Below are positions 24,392-35,526 of a stretch of DNA of 64,000 nt, piece after piece. The DNA lies in contig NC_133935.1 in NCBI RefSeq assembly GCF_031877795.1, positions 84,946,748-85,010,747 of the forward strand. The letters are read 5' to 3'. Both the position numbers and the translations under genes were made by a program. The stretch comes from Strix aluco. Lineage: Eukaryota; Chordata; Aves; Strigiformes; Strigidae. The notes under the pieces are model-generated. The model ran no database searches. It saw only the letters and a list, made by a program, of their open reading frames with translations, and had not been told where the DNA came from. The number at the start of each line of letters is the position of its first letter. Position 1 is the first letter of the stretch.

Positions 24392-26396
24392 TGTATCCAC
24401 TCACTTTGGACCTCGTGGAAGGGTAGGTTGTCTAGACCATGCAGCTGTAGGAGTCAATGGGAGAAGGAGCCACACATGACAGGAGGAAGGGCAGCAGGAG
24501 CAAAGGGGACAGCATGGTCTGATACCAGTGACTGCTGTTCCCAACTGCCTAAACCCATTTACATCCAGGTTTCTGGGTCCCTTTACATCTTTGGCCACAT
24601 CTTTGCCTCTTGCCCTTGGGACTGTGAATGCTCTGGCATGAGGGTTTGCTCTTCATCTGTCCAGTGGGATGTCAAACAGTGAAGTGGTCCCTGTGTCACA
24701 AGGCCCCCCATCCTGTGACTACCAGTGGACACAGAAGATACCATGCTATGGATGCACCAAAATCCCAGTACCTGTATTTTGTAATCTTGCAATTCATTGC
24801 CAAATCTTTCTATGGGTCTGGCTGGCATTTTCAATTATGCCTTCAGTCTAGGTGACGTGCACCTTAGCCATAACCATGGTAACTGGAAATACAGATTTAA
24901 TGCATGGCTTAGGCACCACTGGCTCAGGGTAGCTGTGGCTCTGTGGAGCATTTCCTCAGCTTCTTGGGCAGGTTTTTCAACTGACATCAGGTCCCACAGC
25001 TTCACTGAGAAGGTCAGAGAGGGTGCCACAGCCTGAGTCCATGGGGATGTGCTTTCTTCAATGAGAAGGGGGAGGAGAAGGCAGAGGTAAGTCTGTAGCC
25101 CTCAAGCTGAAGAGCTCCCATTTCTCTAAGCCCTGCACTTCTGAAAAAACAGTCAGGGCACCTCTGTTTCTGGAAGGCAAGGAGTGTTTGGTGACTTCAC
25201 CCAAGGAACAACATAAAAGCCTAATTTCAGGAAGCGCTGGTGGGGTCTGAAGCCAAGAGCAAGAGAGGACGGAGCACTGTTCTTTTCCACAAAACCTCTT
25301 TGCTGGCCTTCTTCCCCTTGCAGTGAAGAACGATCACGTGTCCGCAGCATCACCAGGACCTAGATGCCCCCATGGATGTGGTCTCAGGGTCTTTGGCATG
25401 GGTACCACATCTCTCTTAAGGCCATTCCTGTCTTTAGAAGTAACTGCTTACCTTTGGGTTCTGTAAAATAACACTAATAATTACAATAGAAAAGATGCCA
25501 TCACTGAACATCTCTATAAAGTCGTACTCCACCCACCAGTTTAGAAGGAATGCAACCAAGATTTTCACCACACCACAGCATCAAGTTTGGGATTTCTGCA
25601 AGGTTGCAGATTATGAAAAGCTTTGCTCAATGACTTTGGGAAACTGGAGAAAAGCTTCATGATTTCTGTCACAGGACCATCTTTCTGGGACATTCCTCTT
25701 AAATTTGTTCACACACCTCCCCACCATCTCTCTCTCTGTTTCACACACAGGGGCAAAAGATGTTCTCCAAGGCTAAAAAGTTTTTTATTTCAGACCAAAG
25801 AGAGGTAAAAAAAAAAAATCATGTGGCAAAAATGAACACAAAATGAGTCATACTGCAAAAGGACACACCTGAAAGGAAACCTAAACCAGCAGCTTCCTCC
25901 TTGCTGCAGGCTGCAGTGTGCTGCCACATAGAAGGAGTTGAGAGAGGAAAGTGAGAATGTGTCCTTTCTGCTCCACAGATAGGCACATCCAGTGCTGAAA
26001 CCAAAGTCCTGGACTCCCCCAGTGCTCACACCCTCCATATCCCCAGACAGGGCTGCAGCTGCAGAAGAAAAACCAAATTAAATTTTGCTGTGCTTCAGGA
26101 CAGGCAAGCAAAAGCTTTGTATCAAAAATATGTGATGTTGCAAGTGACAGCAAACTCGGACCACAGGCAAAGTTCCCACAGTGAAGTGAAACTTGAATGT
26201 CTTCAGCATATTGGGCAGAAACATGTCAGCTTCACTTGAAGTCGTCAGACAGACATTTTGTCTTCACTGACGCAGGAGAGGAGAAATCTTCTCTGTTTAC
26301 CCATTCCTCTGCTTGTTTATACAAAGCCCTGCATCACTCCAACTAAGATGATCTCATGAGGAAAACCTGGAATTTAAAATAGGAGAAAAGTTTTAA

Positions 26397-26432
26397 AAAA
26401 ACTTGGGGTCTTGGAAAAACTTGGGGTCTTTT
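26397..26432. repeat. 18-bp tandem duplication
   Basis: AAAAACTTGGGGTCTTGG (26397-26414) is repeated as AAAAACTTGGGGTCTTTT (26415-26432). The last two bases differ. It is followed by a T/G-rich run. Confidence 0.85.
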
Positions 26433-29400
26433 GTTGTTGGTTTGGTTTTGGGGGGTTTTTTTCTGCTTTTTCAGAAGTCATGGTCTGCCTTAGCCCCATG
26501 TGGTTTCAGACACCCCACCAAGCCACCTGGAACACAAGCAGCTCAGCCTGAATTTATACTCAGTGCAGAGCAGCAAGGCCTCATGGGTCCTTGGTTTCTC
26601 TTCTCCCCCCAAGATTTTCCCCTTTCTTCTACTTATCTAGTGATGAAAAACCTCCCACCAATAAAGTGGGTAAAAACATGAAGAAAAATTTAAAACTGCA
26701 TGAAATTTAGCAGGCAGTGACTACTAAAAGATGCCTGAACCCTAGCTTTTAAAAAAATGATGTTTCCAATTTTTTTTTCATCTGCAACCATTTGTTAAAT
26801 TCAGGCAGGATCCACAGGGAGCTGCTGCCCATCTGAAGCTGTGCTTCATACCAGGAGCACCCCTCAGACCAAGTCCTGAGCCTTTGAAGTCATTGGGAGA
26901 TCAAAACCCTCAGTATCAGTCAGCCCTAATCCATATATTGCAAGATTGGGTCTGGTAGGAAAATTAACGAAGATGGAAATGGGTCTCACTCCCCGCCATC
27001 CCCCCATGGAGGCACTGATTGCTTTTGCAATTAGCTGAAGCTGTGAAGAAAGAGGACAGTTTACATTCCAGGACCCTGGGTCATACTGGAGAGTGTCGCC
27101 TCCCTTCTCCTTTACATCACTAGACAACCACAACAGGGAGGCATTCTGCCTTAATTTGTCAACCAAACTGAATATTGACATTTAACCCAAGACCACAGTT
27201 TGCTCTAAGCACCAACCAGCTTCTTTCAGGAAGCTGCCACCAGCTTCCAATGTCTTTCGCCTTAATATTTACTTCTGAAGTTCCTGTACTGATGGGAGAG
27301 GCATTGCCTTGCTTGCGCTTTCCACAGGCTTGCGCCTTATTCTCACGCTGATATTTCCTGGCTTTGCATCTCCACATGACTCAGAGATTTCCCAAACCCC
27401 GACCCTGCAGCGACATCAGCTCTGAGAGCTGAAATTAATAAATACCACTCACTCATTATGTCAAACTCTAATTACAGGAGAGGCGGGGAGAGTTCTTTGG
27501 CTTTTTTTTTTTAGAGTGAGGATGTTGAGTTTCCTCTAAAACCATATTTGGAGCTGAGCTGCAACATGCCTGCTATAAGGAATTGGTACAATTTTAATGA
27601 CCAAAGGAGAGGAAGTCAAACACCCTGCTTTATTTTGGTCCCTGCTATCTCAAGAGACAAGCAGTATGTATAAAGCAAACTGTGCTGTGAAACACCTGGT
27701 ATAGACATAAGGCAAAAGTCCAGCAGAGCTTTGAGGTGATTTGCATGTCCTGAAATCACCTCTGAGAATGACTTCATCTTCATGAGACTCTACGACTTAA
27801 AAAAAAAAAAAAGGAAAAAAGAAACAGTAAAGGTATTTAAGACATGCCTAGCATCTGCCGGCTCAAGCAAACATTAGTAACTGTATAAATACATCTGCTT
27901 CCCCTGCTTGTTGTTGTACGTTCACTTTTTCCTTCAAAAAGAAGCATTTATCTCATCCTACAGAAGCAAGGTGAAGCCAGCACTGATGCAGCGCTTTGGT
28001 ATTGCTGTTTACAGCAGGTCTCAACACAGGTCATCTAAAATCCTTCGTCCTCTTACAGATTCTCAGTTTCCACTGAGATTTACTTGAAATCACAGCTTTT
28101 CTGTTGTTTTTAAGATTTTTTTTTTTAATATTTTTTCTTCCCATAGTTTTCCAGTTCACTGCCCTGAAATCTCAGGTCTTCGGCCAGATTTCAACAGAGC
28201 CACTTGCAACCACATCACCTTTTCTTTCCAGGTCAAGGTGATCACCTGCCCATTGCAAGTGCTACCTGGGGCCACGACGCGGTGCTGCCAGGACTCACAA
28301 GCCCTGGGGACCTGCAGGTAACACACACTCACACCCACACAGAGGGTGAATTATGAGTTGTCATGAGAATAAGGCACGAGCCCGTCGAAAACGCAAGCAA
28401 AGCGATGCCTCTCCCGTCTGTACAGGAACCAACAAGATTCCAGAGCTGGAGGGATACTTGCAGCACTTTACAATGCTACAGCAGGAGATTTTTTATCTGG
28501 TTTATCAGCAGGTCATATGAATTTCAGCAAAGTAATTGAGCCTACCTCATCCTTTTTAAAAAAAAAGTTTAAAAAAAAAAATTCAGACTTCATAACATAA
28601 GCAAGATGTTATGAGAAACGCCCCTGAGTTCTGGTAAGGATATTTGTTTTTTTAGCCTGGATTTCATTTTTTTTGGGTGTGTTTTTTAATCTTTTAATAA
28701 CTCTGTCTGGAGTTATTTCTCCATGAAAACTGCCACCCTGCTCATAAAAGGTAGAAATAATGCTCTTATGCAAACACAAAGGGGCACTTTTTAATTTACT
28801 TTTTTTTTCAATAAAGGGGAATTTGGGGTTGAGGAATCAAAGCAGGCAGGCCCAGGTGGGAAAATCTTGCCTAGTGTCTGGACAGGAGATTTTTGGCTGA
28901 TATCAGACATTCAGGGCAGGGAGTTTGCTGGCTTCTCTTCCAGGGCTGGAGCTGCTCTGGGCAGTTTTTATTTTATATTTTAATATATATTGACCAGGTC
29001 TGTCCATGGCACAGCAGCACCCACTGCTCCTCTCTCCCCACTAAGGCAATGTTGTTCTGCTCATGGATGCAGGTTGGAGCACCTCTCCCCAATGCTCCCC
29101 ACGTTTCTGGGCCAGGGCTTGAAGGTGATAAAAGCATCTCTTCAGTGCACACAAAGGTAAACCTGCCCTCTGTCCTGAGCCTTCTCAGCTCTCCCAATTT
29201 ATCCTCTCCAGTGCCTAATGTGGATACAACTGCCTTGACACCAATTGCTCATCGTATTGCAGGTCCTCATGAATTTCTGCATGGTTTCTTTGCTGATGTT
29301 TAAGTACAGTGCTTTACACTGAACAGCTGGGATCCAGTGTAGAAGAAACAGGATTCAAAACAGCCAACAGCTACATCCAGACCTGTTCAACCCCACTTTC

Positions 29401-29547
29401 CAAGCAGCTCAGACCAAGCCAAAGACACAAGATAGAAATAGCCCACTTTCCCATCAGCCTCAGCCCTTCCCATGAGTATTTGTGCACATGCCCTGGTCTC
29501 ACCACCTCTATCTCCATTTCAAAGAAAGCAGGAGGCTGCAGCAGGGC

Positions 29548-29577
29548 CTGATGTATCCGAGCCTCTGGATACATCAG
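29548..29577. repeat. Perfect 11-bp stem hairpin, 8-base loop
   Basis: CTGATGTATCC (29548-29558) pairs exactly with GGATACATCAG (29567-29577) around the loop GAGCCTCT. The stem is too short for a typical microRNA precursor, and no T-run follows as a terminator would need. It lies in unique sequence. Confidence 0.9.
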
Positions 29578-31499
29578 TGAGTGACTGCACAACAAGGATG
29601 CTGCAGCAGACTTCAGCATGAGTGGACCCAGGATGGGCTCTCGCTGTGCATGTCATCAGCAATGCTTGTCCATGACTGCCAGGATCAGAGCCATGGATCA
29701 CTGGAAGGGTATCCTGGGAGAAGCCTCTCGTATTCCAAACAGTCACTGCTGGCAATGGTCTAGGTGGACTCTCAGTCTGATCCTGTACATCTGTTTTGAT
29801 GCTCATCATGTTCTTACATGTCTGTCTCCCCTAATTTCAGGGATGGCATAGGACTGGCCCCCTCTTATCCCACTCTTGTGCTCATCTTGTGCACTGTGGG
29901 CTGGAACCAGGGAATGCAAACAAACACAAGTGTTGTCTTTATTTGTACAAAACAACATAAAAATGACTACGCTATGGCCATCTAGCCCAGTATTATGGTT
30001 GACAGCGGTGTTCTAAGGGAAAATATGACAAGATAAACATACAGTCACATTTTTCCTGAATGCTCTCCCAGTGAATTTGTCCAAATAACTTTCAAAACCC
30101 TGAAAGCAGCAGGCCTCTGTCCGTGGCATATTTGGTGATGGAAAATATGTCCCTGGCAATGGAGAACATCCGTGGATACGCACAACTTTGCTTTTCATCC
30201 CCTGTGCTTTAAAGAGCTTGAGTCAAAGATGCTGCAGCCCTGAGACCAGCACTCTCCCAGAGTTGAGGTGAAGGTCCCAGGGAAACAGTACAGCAGCACA
30301 CAGCATAGGAGACCCTCGGATGTTAAAACTATGCCTTTTCTGTGGTCAGATTTGGGTTATTTGGGCATGACTAATGGGACTACTACTGTCAAATAAATAG
30401 GATTTCACCTGAGCCGTGCTATCTGGAGCAATTCTATTAAAGCCAATCCTGCTGAAGCATGAGCAGCGTAGGGTGAATCCAGCTGTTTGATGTGCTGCAT
30501 AAGAAACTCTTTGTGTCCCCCAAAGTAGTCATGTCTGTGCTGTATGTCCTCATGGGCAGATGTTAGATTTTGCTGCTAGGTGCGCTAGTTATTTTAGTGT
30601 TTGGCTGCAAATATCCCAGGAGAAAGGCTGTGTCTCCTGAATAAAGTCTGAGATTTTAAAGACAAACAGATCATTTTGGAATTTAAAGAGCAGAAAAAAA
30701 TCATGAGGAAGTGTGAAAAAGGAACCTGTGTAATATAACATGGCCAAATTACCCTTCTTTAGACATTGAAAACTACAGGGAAAATTACTTTAAATGACTG
30801 AAACTGTCAGGGCATTTTCTGAACAGCAACATCAAGGTCTGGTTCAGAACCCATTGCAAGGGAAATAAGAACACTGCAAACCTTTGTAACTAATATCTCT
30901 TTCTCATCCAACAACAGAGCCTGCCATAGCAAACTAGGTCCCCTCACACCACCTCACTGGAATAATCCTGCAGAGGAACCATTTTTGCCTGCCATGTAGC
31001 AGAGAAGCAAAAGATTCAATGGACATGAAAAAAGCATCACTTGGAAGATCATAATAGGCCTAAAGTTTGGGCCAAGGCATAGTCATGGAAGAAAAACTGT
31101 CTTGGCAGTGACTCAGTCCCTGGAGACTCATCAGTGTCCCTGTGGGTCCTTCCCTCTTTCTGGAGCCAGCAAAACTAGCCTGTAAATACCAAGAAGAACC
31201 TGCTTCTTCTCATCTTATTCCTGGGGTTCAGAGGTGTTTCTCTCCAGAGGATCAGGGATCGGCATCATCAGTTAGATGGTGTTTCTATTTGGTACCCACT
31301 AGCAGAGTCACAGGAGTTTTGGTTCCCACTTAGCTCATTCAATGCTGTCTTACCCATATGGGGTCTTCTTTCATGGTTTTATTCAGCCAACAGCTCAGAG
31401 AGACATTTCCGGTCATAAGAGTCCTACCTTTTCTCTGTAATGAAAACTCCTTACATTTTTATATACCTCATTTCTGCTAAGGAAAGCAAACGTTCCTGA

Positions 31500-32146
31500 C
31501 AGCTGGCTGAACAGGAGCCAGCAGTGTGGCCAGGTGGCCAAGGAGGCCAATGGTATCCTGGCTTGTATCAGCAATAGCGTGGCCAGCAGGGACAGGGAGG
31601 GGATCTTACCCCTGTACTCGGCACTGGTGAGGCCGCCCCTCGATGACTGTGTTCAGTTTTGGGCCCCTCACTACAAAAAGGACATTGAATGACTCAAGCG
31701 TGTCCAGAGAAGGGCAACGGAGCTGGTGCAGGGTCTGGACCACGTGTCATACGAGGAGCGGCTGAGGGAACTGGGGGGGTTTAGTGTGGAGAAGAGGAGG
31801 CTGAGGGGAGACCTCATCGCCCTCTACAACTCCCTGAAAAGAGGGTGCAGAGAGCTGGGGATGAGTCTCTTTAATGAAGTAACAAGCAATAGGACAAGAG
31901 GGAATGGCCTCAAGCTGCACCAGGGCAGGGTTAGACTGGCTATTAGGAAGTATTTCTTTCCAGAAGGGGCATTGGAATGGGCTGCCCAGGGCAGTGGTGG
32001 AGTCCCCATCCCAGGAGGGGTTGAAGAGTCAGGTTGACCAAGCGCTGAGGGATCTGGTGGAGTTGGGAACTATCAGTGTTAGGTTAATGGTTGGACTAGA
32101 TGATCTTCAAGGTCTTTTCCAACCTAGATGATTCTGTGATTCTGTT
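31500..32146 (+). mobile_element. CR1 LINE, 0.65-kb 3' copy
   Basis: The element starts near GGCTGAACAGGAGCCAGCAG and runs through CCAGGTGGCCAAGGAGGCC, TACTCGGCACTGGTGAGGCC and GTCCAGAGAAGGGCAACG to the terminal GATGATTCTGTGATTCTGT. The frame at 31726-32037 encodes ORF2 C-terminal sequence ([20 protein letters not shown], then [10 protein letters not shown] and [11 protein letters not shown]). A shift to a second frame (31904-32131) carries the last residues ([10 protein letters not shown]). It is 5'-truncated and frame-broken, so inactive. It is the closest to consensus of the CR1 copies here. Confidence 0.96.
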
Positions 32147-32816
32147 CACAACTCAGCTCCAGCCCCACCACCTGGTTTTGCTTGATTCCTTGAATAATGT
32201 CACCAGAGTAGAAGATGATGTCCACAGAGGGCTTTCTCCTAGTTGGGAATAAAATCTGCAGACTTGGGAAGGAGCAGAGCTCCAGGATGTGACAAGGCTC
32301 AGAGGTTGCTGTGGCCTGGAGACAGGGATGTAAACCTTCTTGTGAGTGTCTACCTTCAGTTTTACCTCTCTCCTCAGTGCTGACTGCCCTGAGTTAAGAG
32401 CTGGTTTGAAACCCTCATGGCTCACTTGGTTGGACATACCAGGTGCTTAAGTTGTCCACACCTTGTTGCCCACAGTTGAGGTGTCTCAGGGAGTCTCATC
32501 TGTCCTCCTTTCGGGGGGAATAGCTTTTTCTGTGGTATATCAGCCAATCCTGTGTGGATGTCCAGAGCAACCCTTGCACTTGGCAGCTGTGTTTAGGTGA
32601 AGGAATCCCATCCCAGCTGTGCCCTTGAGGGAAGGATGAATTTTTCTGTAGACACCATTGGCTCCATTGGTTAGATCTTGGCTTGATGGGAACTTAGATA
32701 TCCATTCACATGTAAAAGTCTCAGTGTAGGAGTTTTCCAGTGCAAAACAGAGATAATTACTACCTATTTCTGCCCCTTGATTCTTTGTAGCCAGCAACCT
32801 GGACAGGTAAAACTAA
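32147..32816. other. Unique spacer between two CR1 copies
   Basis: About 670 bp of noncoding sequence separates the + CR1 from the - CR1 locus. Nothing else was recognised. Confidence 0.6.
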
Positions 32817-32955
32817 TCATAGAATCATAGAATGGTTTGGCTTGGAAGGGACCTTAAACACCACCTAGTTCCAACTTTCCTCTGCCATGGGACACCTTCC
32901 GCTAGACCAGGTTGCTCAAAGCCCCATCCAGCCTGGCCTTGAACACTGCCATGGA

Positions 32956-32960
32956 GGGAG
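32956..32960. repeat. Target-site duplication, left copy (GGGAG)
   Basis: GGGAG directly precedes the LTR and is repeated directly after it at 33367-33371. Removing the LTR and one copy restores a continuous CR1 text (GCCATGGAGGGAGCATCCAT), which confirms both insertion boundaries. Confidence 0.88.
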
Positions 32961-33366
32961 TGTGGCAATTGAAGCACGGACTCTCCATGAAGTGCAAAAG
33001 GAAAGACCCTTTATTATTACAACAGTACATATTTATGCTATGGTTAAAGCTCTTACTTCATAATTAGCAAATCAGCAATTAGACAGCTATCTACCTTTTC
33101 TCCTATCAGCATAAGACCACTCTAACACGCGCTGTGCAGACCAATCACCTTCTCGTTCACGCACCGTTCACGCAGTGGTAACTTTTCACAATTCAGTACT
33201 TTTCCACAGTTCGCTGTTGCAGCTGTCCGTTGTTTTTCCCTGCCACATCGGCACAACTCTGCAGTTTCTTATCTTACTCCCAAGGCCTGTTTCTCATCAA
33301 AGCCTTGCTGCTTCTCAGGGGCTGCGCAGAGCTGACAGGCCAATGTCGACTTGCCTCTCTCCCACA
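32961..33366 (-). mobile_element. Solo LTR of an endogenous retrovirus, inserted in CR1
   Basis: The 406-bp unit has TGTGGCAATTG at one edge and CTCCCACA at the other, giving TG...CA ends with a short inverted repeat (TGTGG/CCACA). Read on the - strand it has a TATA-like GCATAAATATG (33029-33039) followed by an AATAAA polyadenylation signal (33010-33015) before the end, the usual promoter-R-U5 order. No internal gag, pol or env sequence is present, so it is a solo LTR left by LTR-LTR recombination. The 5-bp target duplication suits ERV1- or ERVL-type integrases rather than the 6-bp ERVK type. Confidence 0.88.
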
Positions 33367-33371
33367 GGGAG
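33367..33371. repeat. Target-site duplication, right copy (GGGAG)
   Basis: This is the second copy of the 5-bp duplication flanking the solo LTR. The A just before it belongs to the LTR terminus (CCACA). Confidence 0.88.
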
Positions 33372-35526
33372 CATCCATGACCTCTCTAGGCAACCTGTTC
33401 CAATGTCTCACCACCCTCACAGTAAAGAATTTCTTTTTTATATCTAATCTAAATCTACTCTCTTTCAGTTTAAAACCATTAGCCCTCATCCTATCACTAC
33501 ACTCCCTGAAAAAGTGTCCCTCCCTTTTTATCCTGTAGCCCCTTTCAGTCCTGGGAGGCCACTCTAAGGTCTCCCTGGAGCCTTCTCTTCTCCAGGCTGA
33601 ACACCCCCAACTCTCTCAGCCTGTCCTCACAGGGGAGGTGCTCCAGCCCCCTGATCATCTTCATGGCCTCCTCTGGCTCTGCTCGAGCAGGTCCGTGTCC
33701 TTCTGATGGTGCCCCCAGAGCTGGATCCAGCACTTCAGGGGGGGGTCTCATGCGAACGGAGTAGAGGGGGAGAATCACTTCCCTTGAGCTGCTGGCCACA
33801 CTTCTCTTGATGCAGCCTAGGACATGGTTGGCTTTCTGGGCTGTGAGCTCACATGGCTGGCTCATAGTTTTTCATCCACCAATACCCCCAAGTCCTTCTC
33901 CTTGGGGCTGCTCTCAATCCACTCATGACCCGACCTGTAGCTGTGCTTGGGATTGCCCCAATCCATGTGCAGGACTTTGCACTTGTCATCATTGAACTTC
34001 ATGAGGTTTGCCTCTCCAGCCTGTCCAGGTCCCTCTGGATAGCACATCCGTTCCCTCCAGTGTGTTGGCCACACCACACAGGTTGGTGTTTTCGACAAAC
34101 TTGCTGAGGGTGCGCTCGATCCCATTGCCCGTGTTAAACAGCACTGGTCCTAGTACTGACCCCTGAGGACCCCTCTTGTCACTGCTCTCCACCTGGGACA
34201 TGGAGCTGTTGACCACAACTCTTTGAGTGAGACCATCCAGCAAATTCCTGATCCACCAAGTGGTCCATTCGTCAAAACCATGCCTCTCCAATTTAGAGAC
34301 AAGGATGTCACGTGGGACAGTGTCAAATGCTTTTTCCAGGCAGATGATGTCAGTTGCTCTTCCCTTGTCCACCAATGCTGTAACCCCATCATAGAAGGCC
34401 AACAGATTTGTCAGGCACGATTTGCCCTTAGTGAAGCCATGTTGGCTGTCACCAATCACCTCCTTATTTTCCATGTGCCCTAGCATAGTTTCCAGGAGGA
34501 TCTGCTCCATAATCTTGCTGGGCACAGAAGTGAGACTGACTGGCCAGTAGTTCTCTGGGTCTTCTTTTTTTCACTATTTAAAAATGGGGGTTATGTTTCC
34601 CCTTTTCCAGTCAGTGGGAACTTCACTGGACTGCCAGGACTTCTCAAATATGATGGATAGTGGCTTAGCCACTTCATCTGCCAGTTCCCTCAGGACCCAC
34701 GGATGCATCTCATCAGGTCCCATGGACTTGTGCACCTTCAGATTCTTCAGATGGTCTCAAACCTGATCTTCTCCTACACTGGGCAGTTCTTCATTGTCCC
34801 AGTCCCTGCCTTTGCCTTCTGCACCTTGGGCGGTGTGGCTGGAGCCCTTGCCAGGGAAGACTGAGGCAAAAAAGTCATTGACTATCTCAGCCTTCTCCAT
34901 ATCCCAGGTAATCAGGTCTACTGTTTCCTTCTGGAGAGGGCTCACATTTTCCCTATCTTCCTTTTTTCACCAACATACCTATAGAAGCCTTTCTTGTTGC
35001 CCTTGATGACCCTGGCCAGACTAATTCTATCAGAGCTTTAGCTTTCCTAACCTGATCCCTGGCTGCTTGGACAATTTCTCTGTATTTATCCCAGGCTACC
35101 TGTCCTTGCTTCCACCCTCTGTAGGCTTCCTTTTTGTGTTTGAGCTTGTCCCGGAGCTCCTTGTCCACCCATGCAGCCTCCTGGCATTTTTGCCTGACTT
35201 TCTCTTTGTTGGGATGCATCATTCCTGAGCTGAGAGGAGGTCATCCTTGAATATTAACCAGCTTTCTTGGGCCCCTCTTCCCTCCAGGGTTTCATCCCAT
35301 GCTACTCTGCCAAGCAGATCCCTGAAGAGGCCGAAGTCTGCTCTCCTGAAGTCCAGGGTACTGAGCTTGCTCTGCACCCTCCTTGCTGCCCTAAGGACCT
35401 TGAACTCCACAATTTCATATCACTGCAGCCAAGGCTGCCCTTGAGCTTCACACTCCCCACCAGCCCCTCCTTGTTGGTGAGAACAAGGTCCAGCACAGCA
35501 CCTCTCCTCATTGGCTCCTCTGTCAC
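33367..35526 (-). pseudogene. CR1 ORF2 remnant (endonuclease tail, reverse transcriptase, C-terminus)
   Basis: Successive - strand frames give the protein in order. They are the endonuclease end (RRGAVLDLVLTNKEGLVGSV, 35302-35526), the linker (FKVLRAARRVQSKLSTLDF, 35219-35410; [17 protein letters not shown], 34953-35222), the start of the reverse transcriptase (34757-34945), its core (33989-34525) and the post-RT domain (33862-34125, 33545-33865). The C-terminus ends at [11 protein letters not shown] beside the LTR. The intact enzyme copies CR1 RNA at the target site. Here both catalytic regions are lost. Motif A has lost its aspartate block (LDFSKAFD is read as LEKAFD, about 34311-34350). 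The FADD box reads FVEN (34088-34099) with a small deletion before it. At least five frame changes break the rest. Confidence 0.9.

Larger units (their letters stand above)
22646..31497. other. Long noncoding stretch
   Basis: Almost 9 kb without a recognisable gene or datable transposon. It contains two short tandem duplications and one hairpin, listed separately, plus A- and T-rich patches near 27.8 and 28.55-28.7 kb. The 136-codon + frame at 28893-29303 opens with TTG rather than ATG and has no domain I recognise. Confidence 0.55.

Noticed and set aside
28893-29303. 136-codon + frame with a hydrophobic start
   Set aside because: It begins at TTG, not ATG, and has no upstream context or domain. 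The apparent membrane stretch comes from TTTTATTTTATATTTTAATATA.
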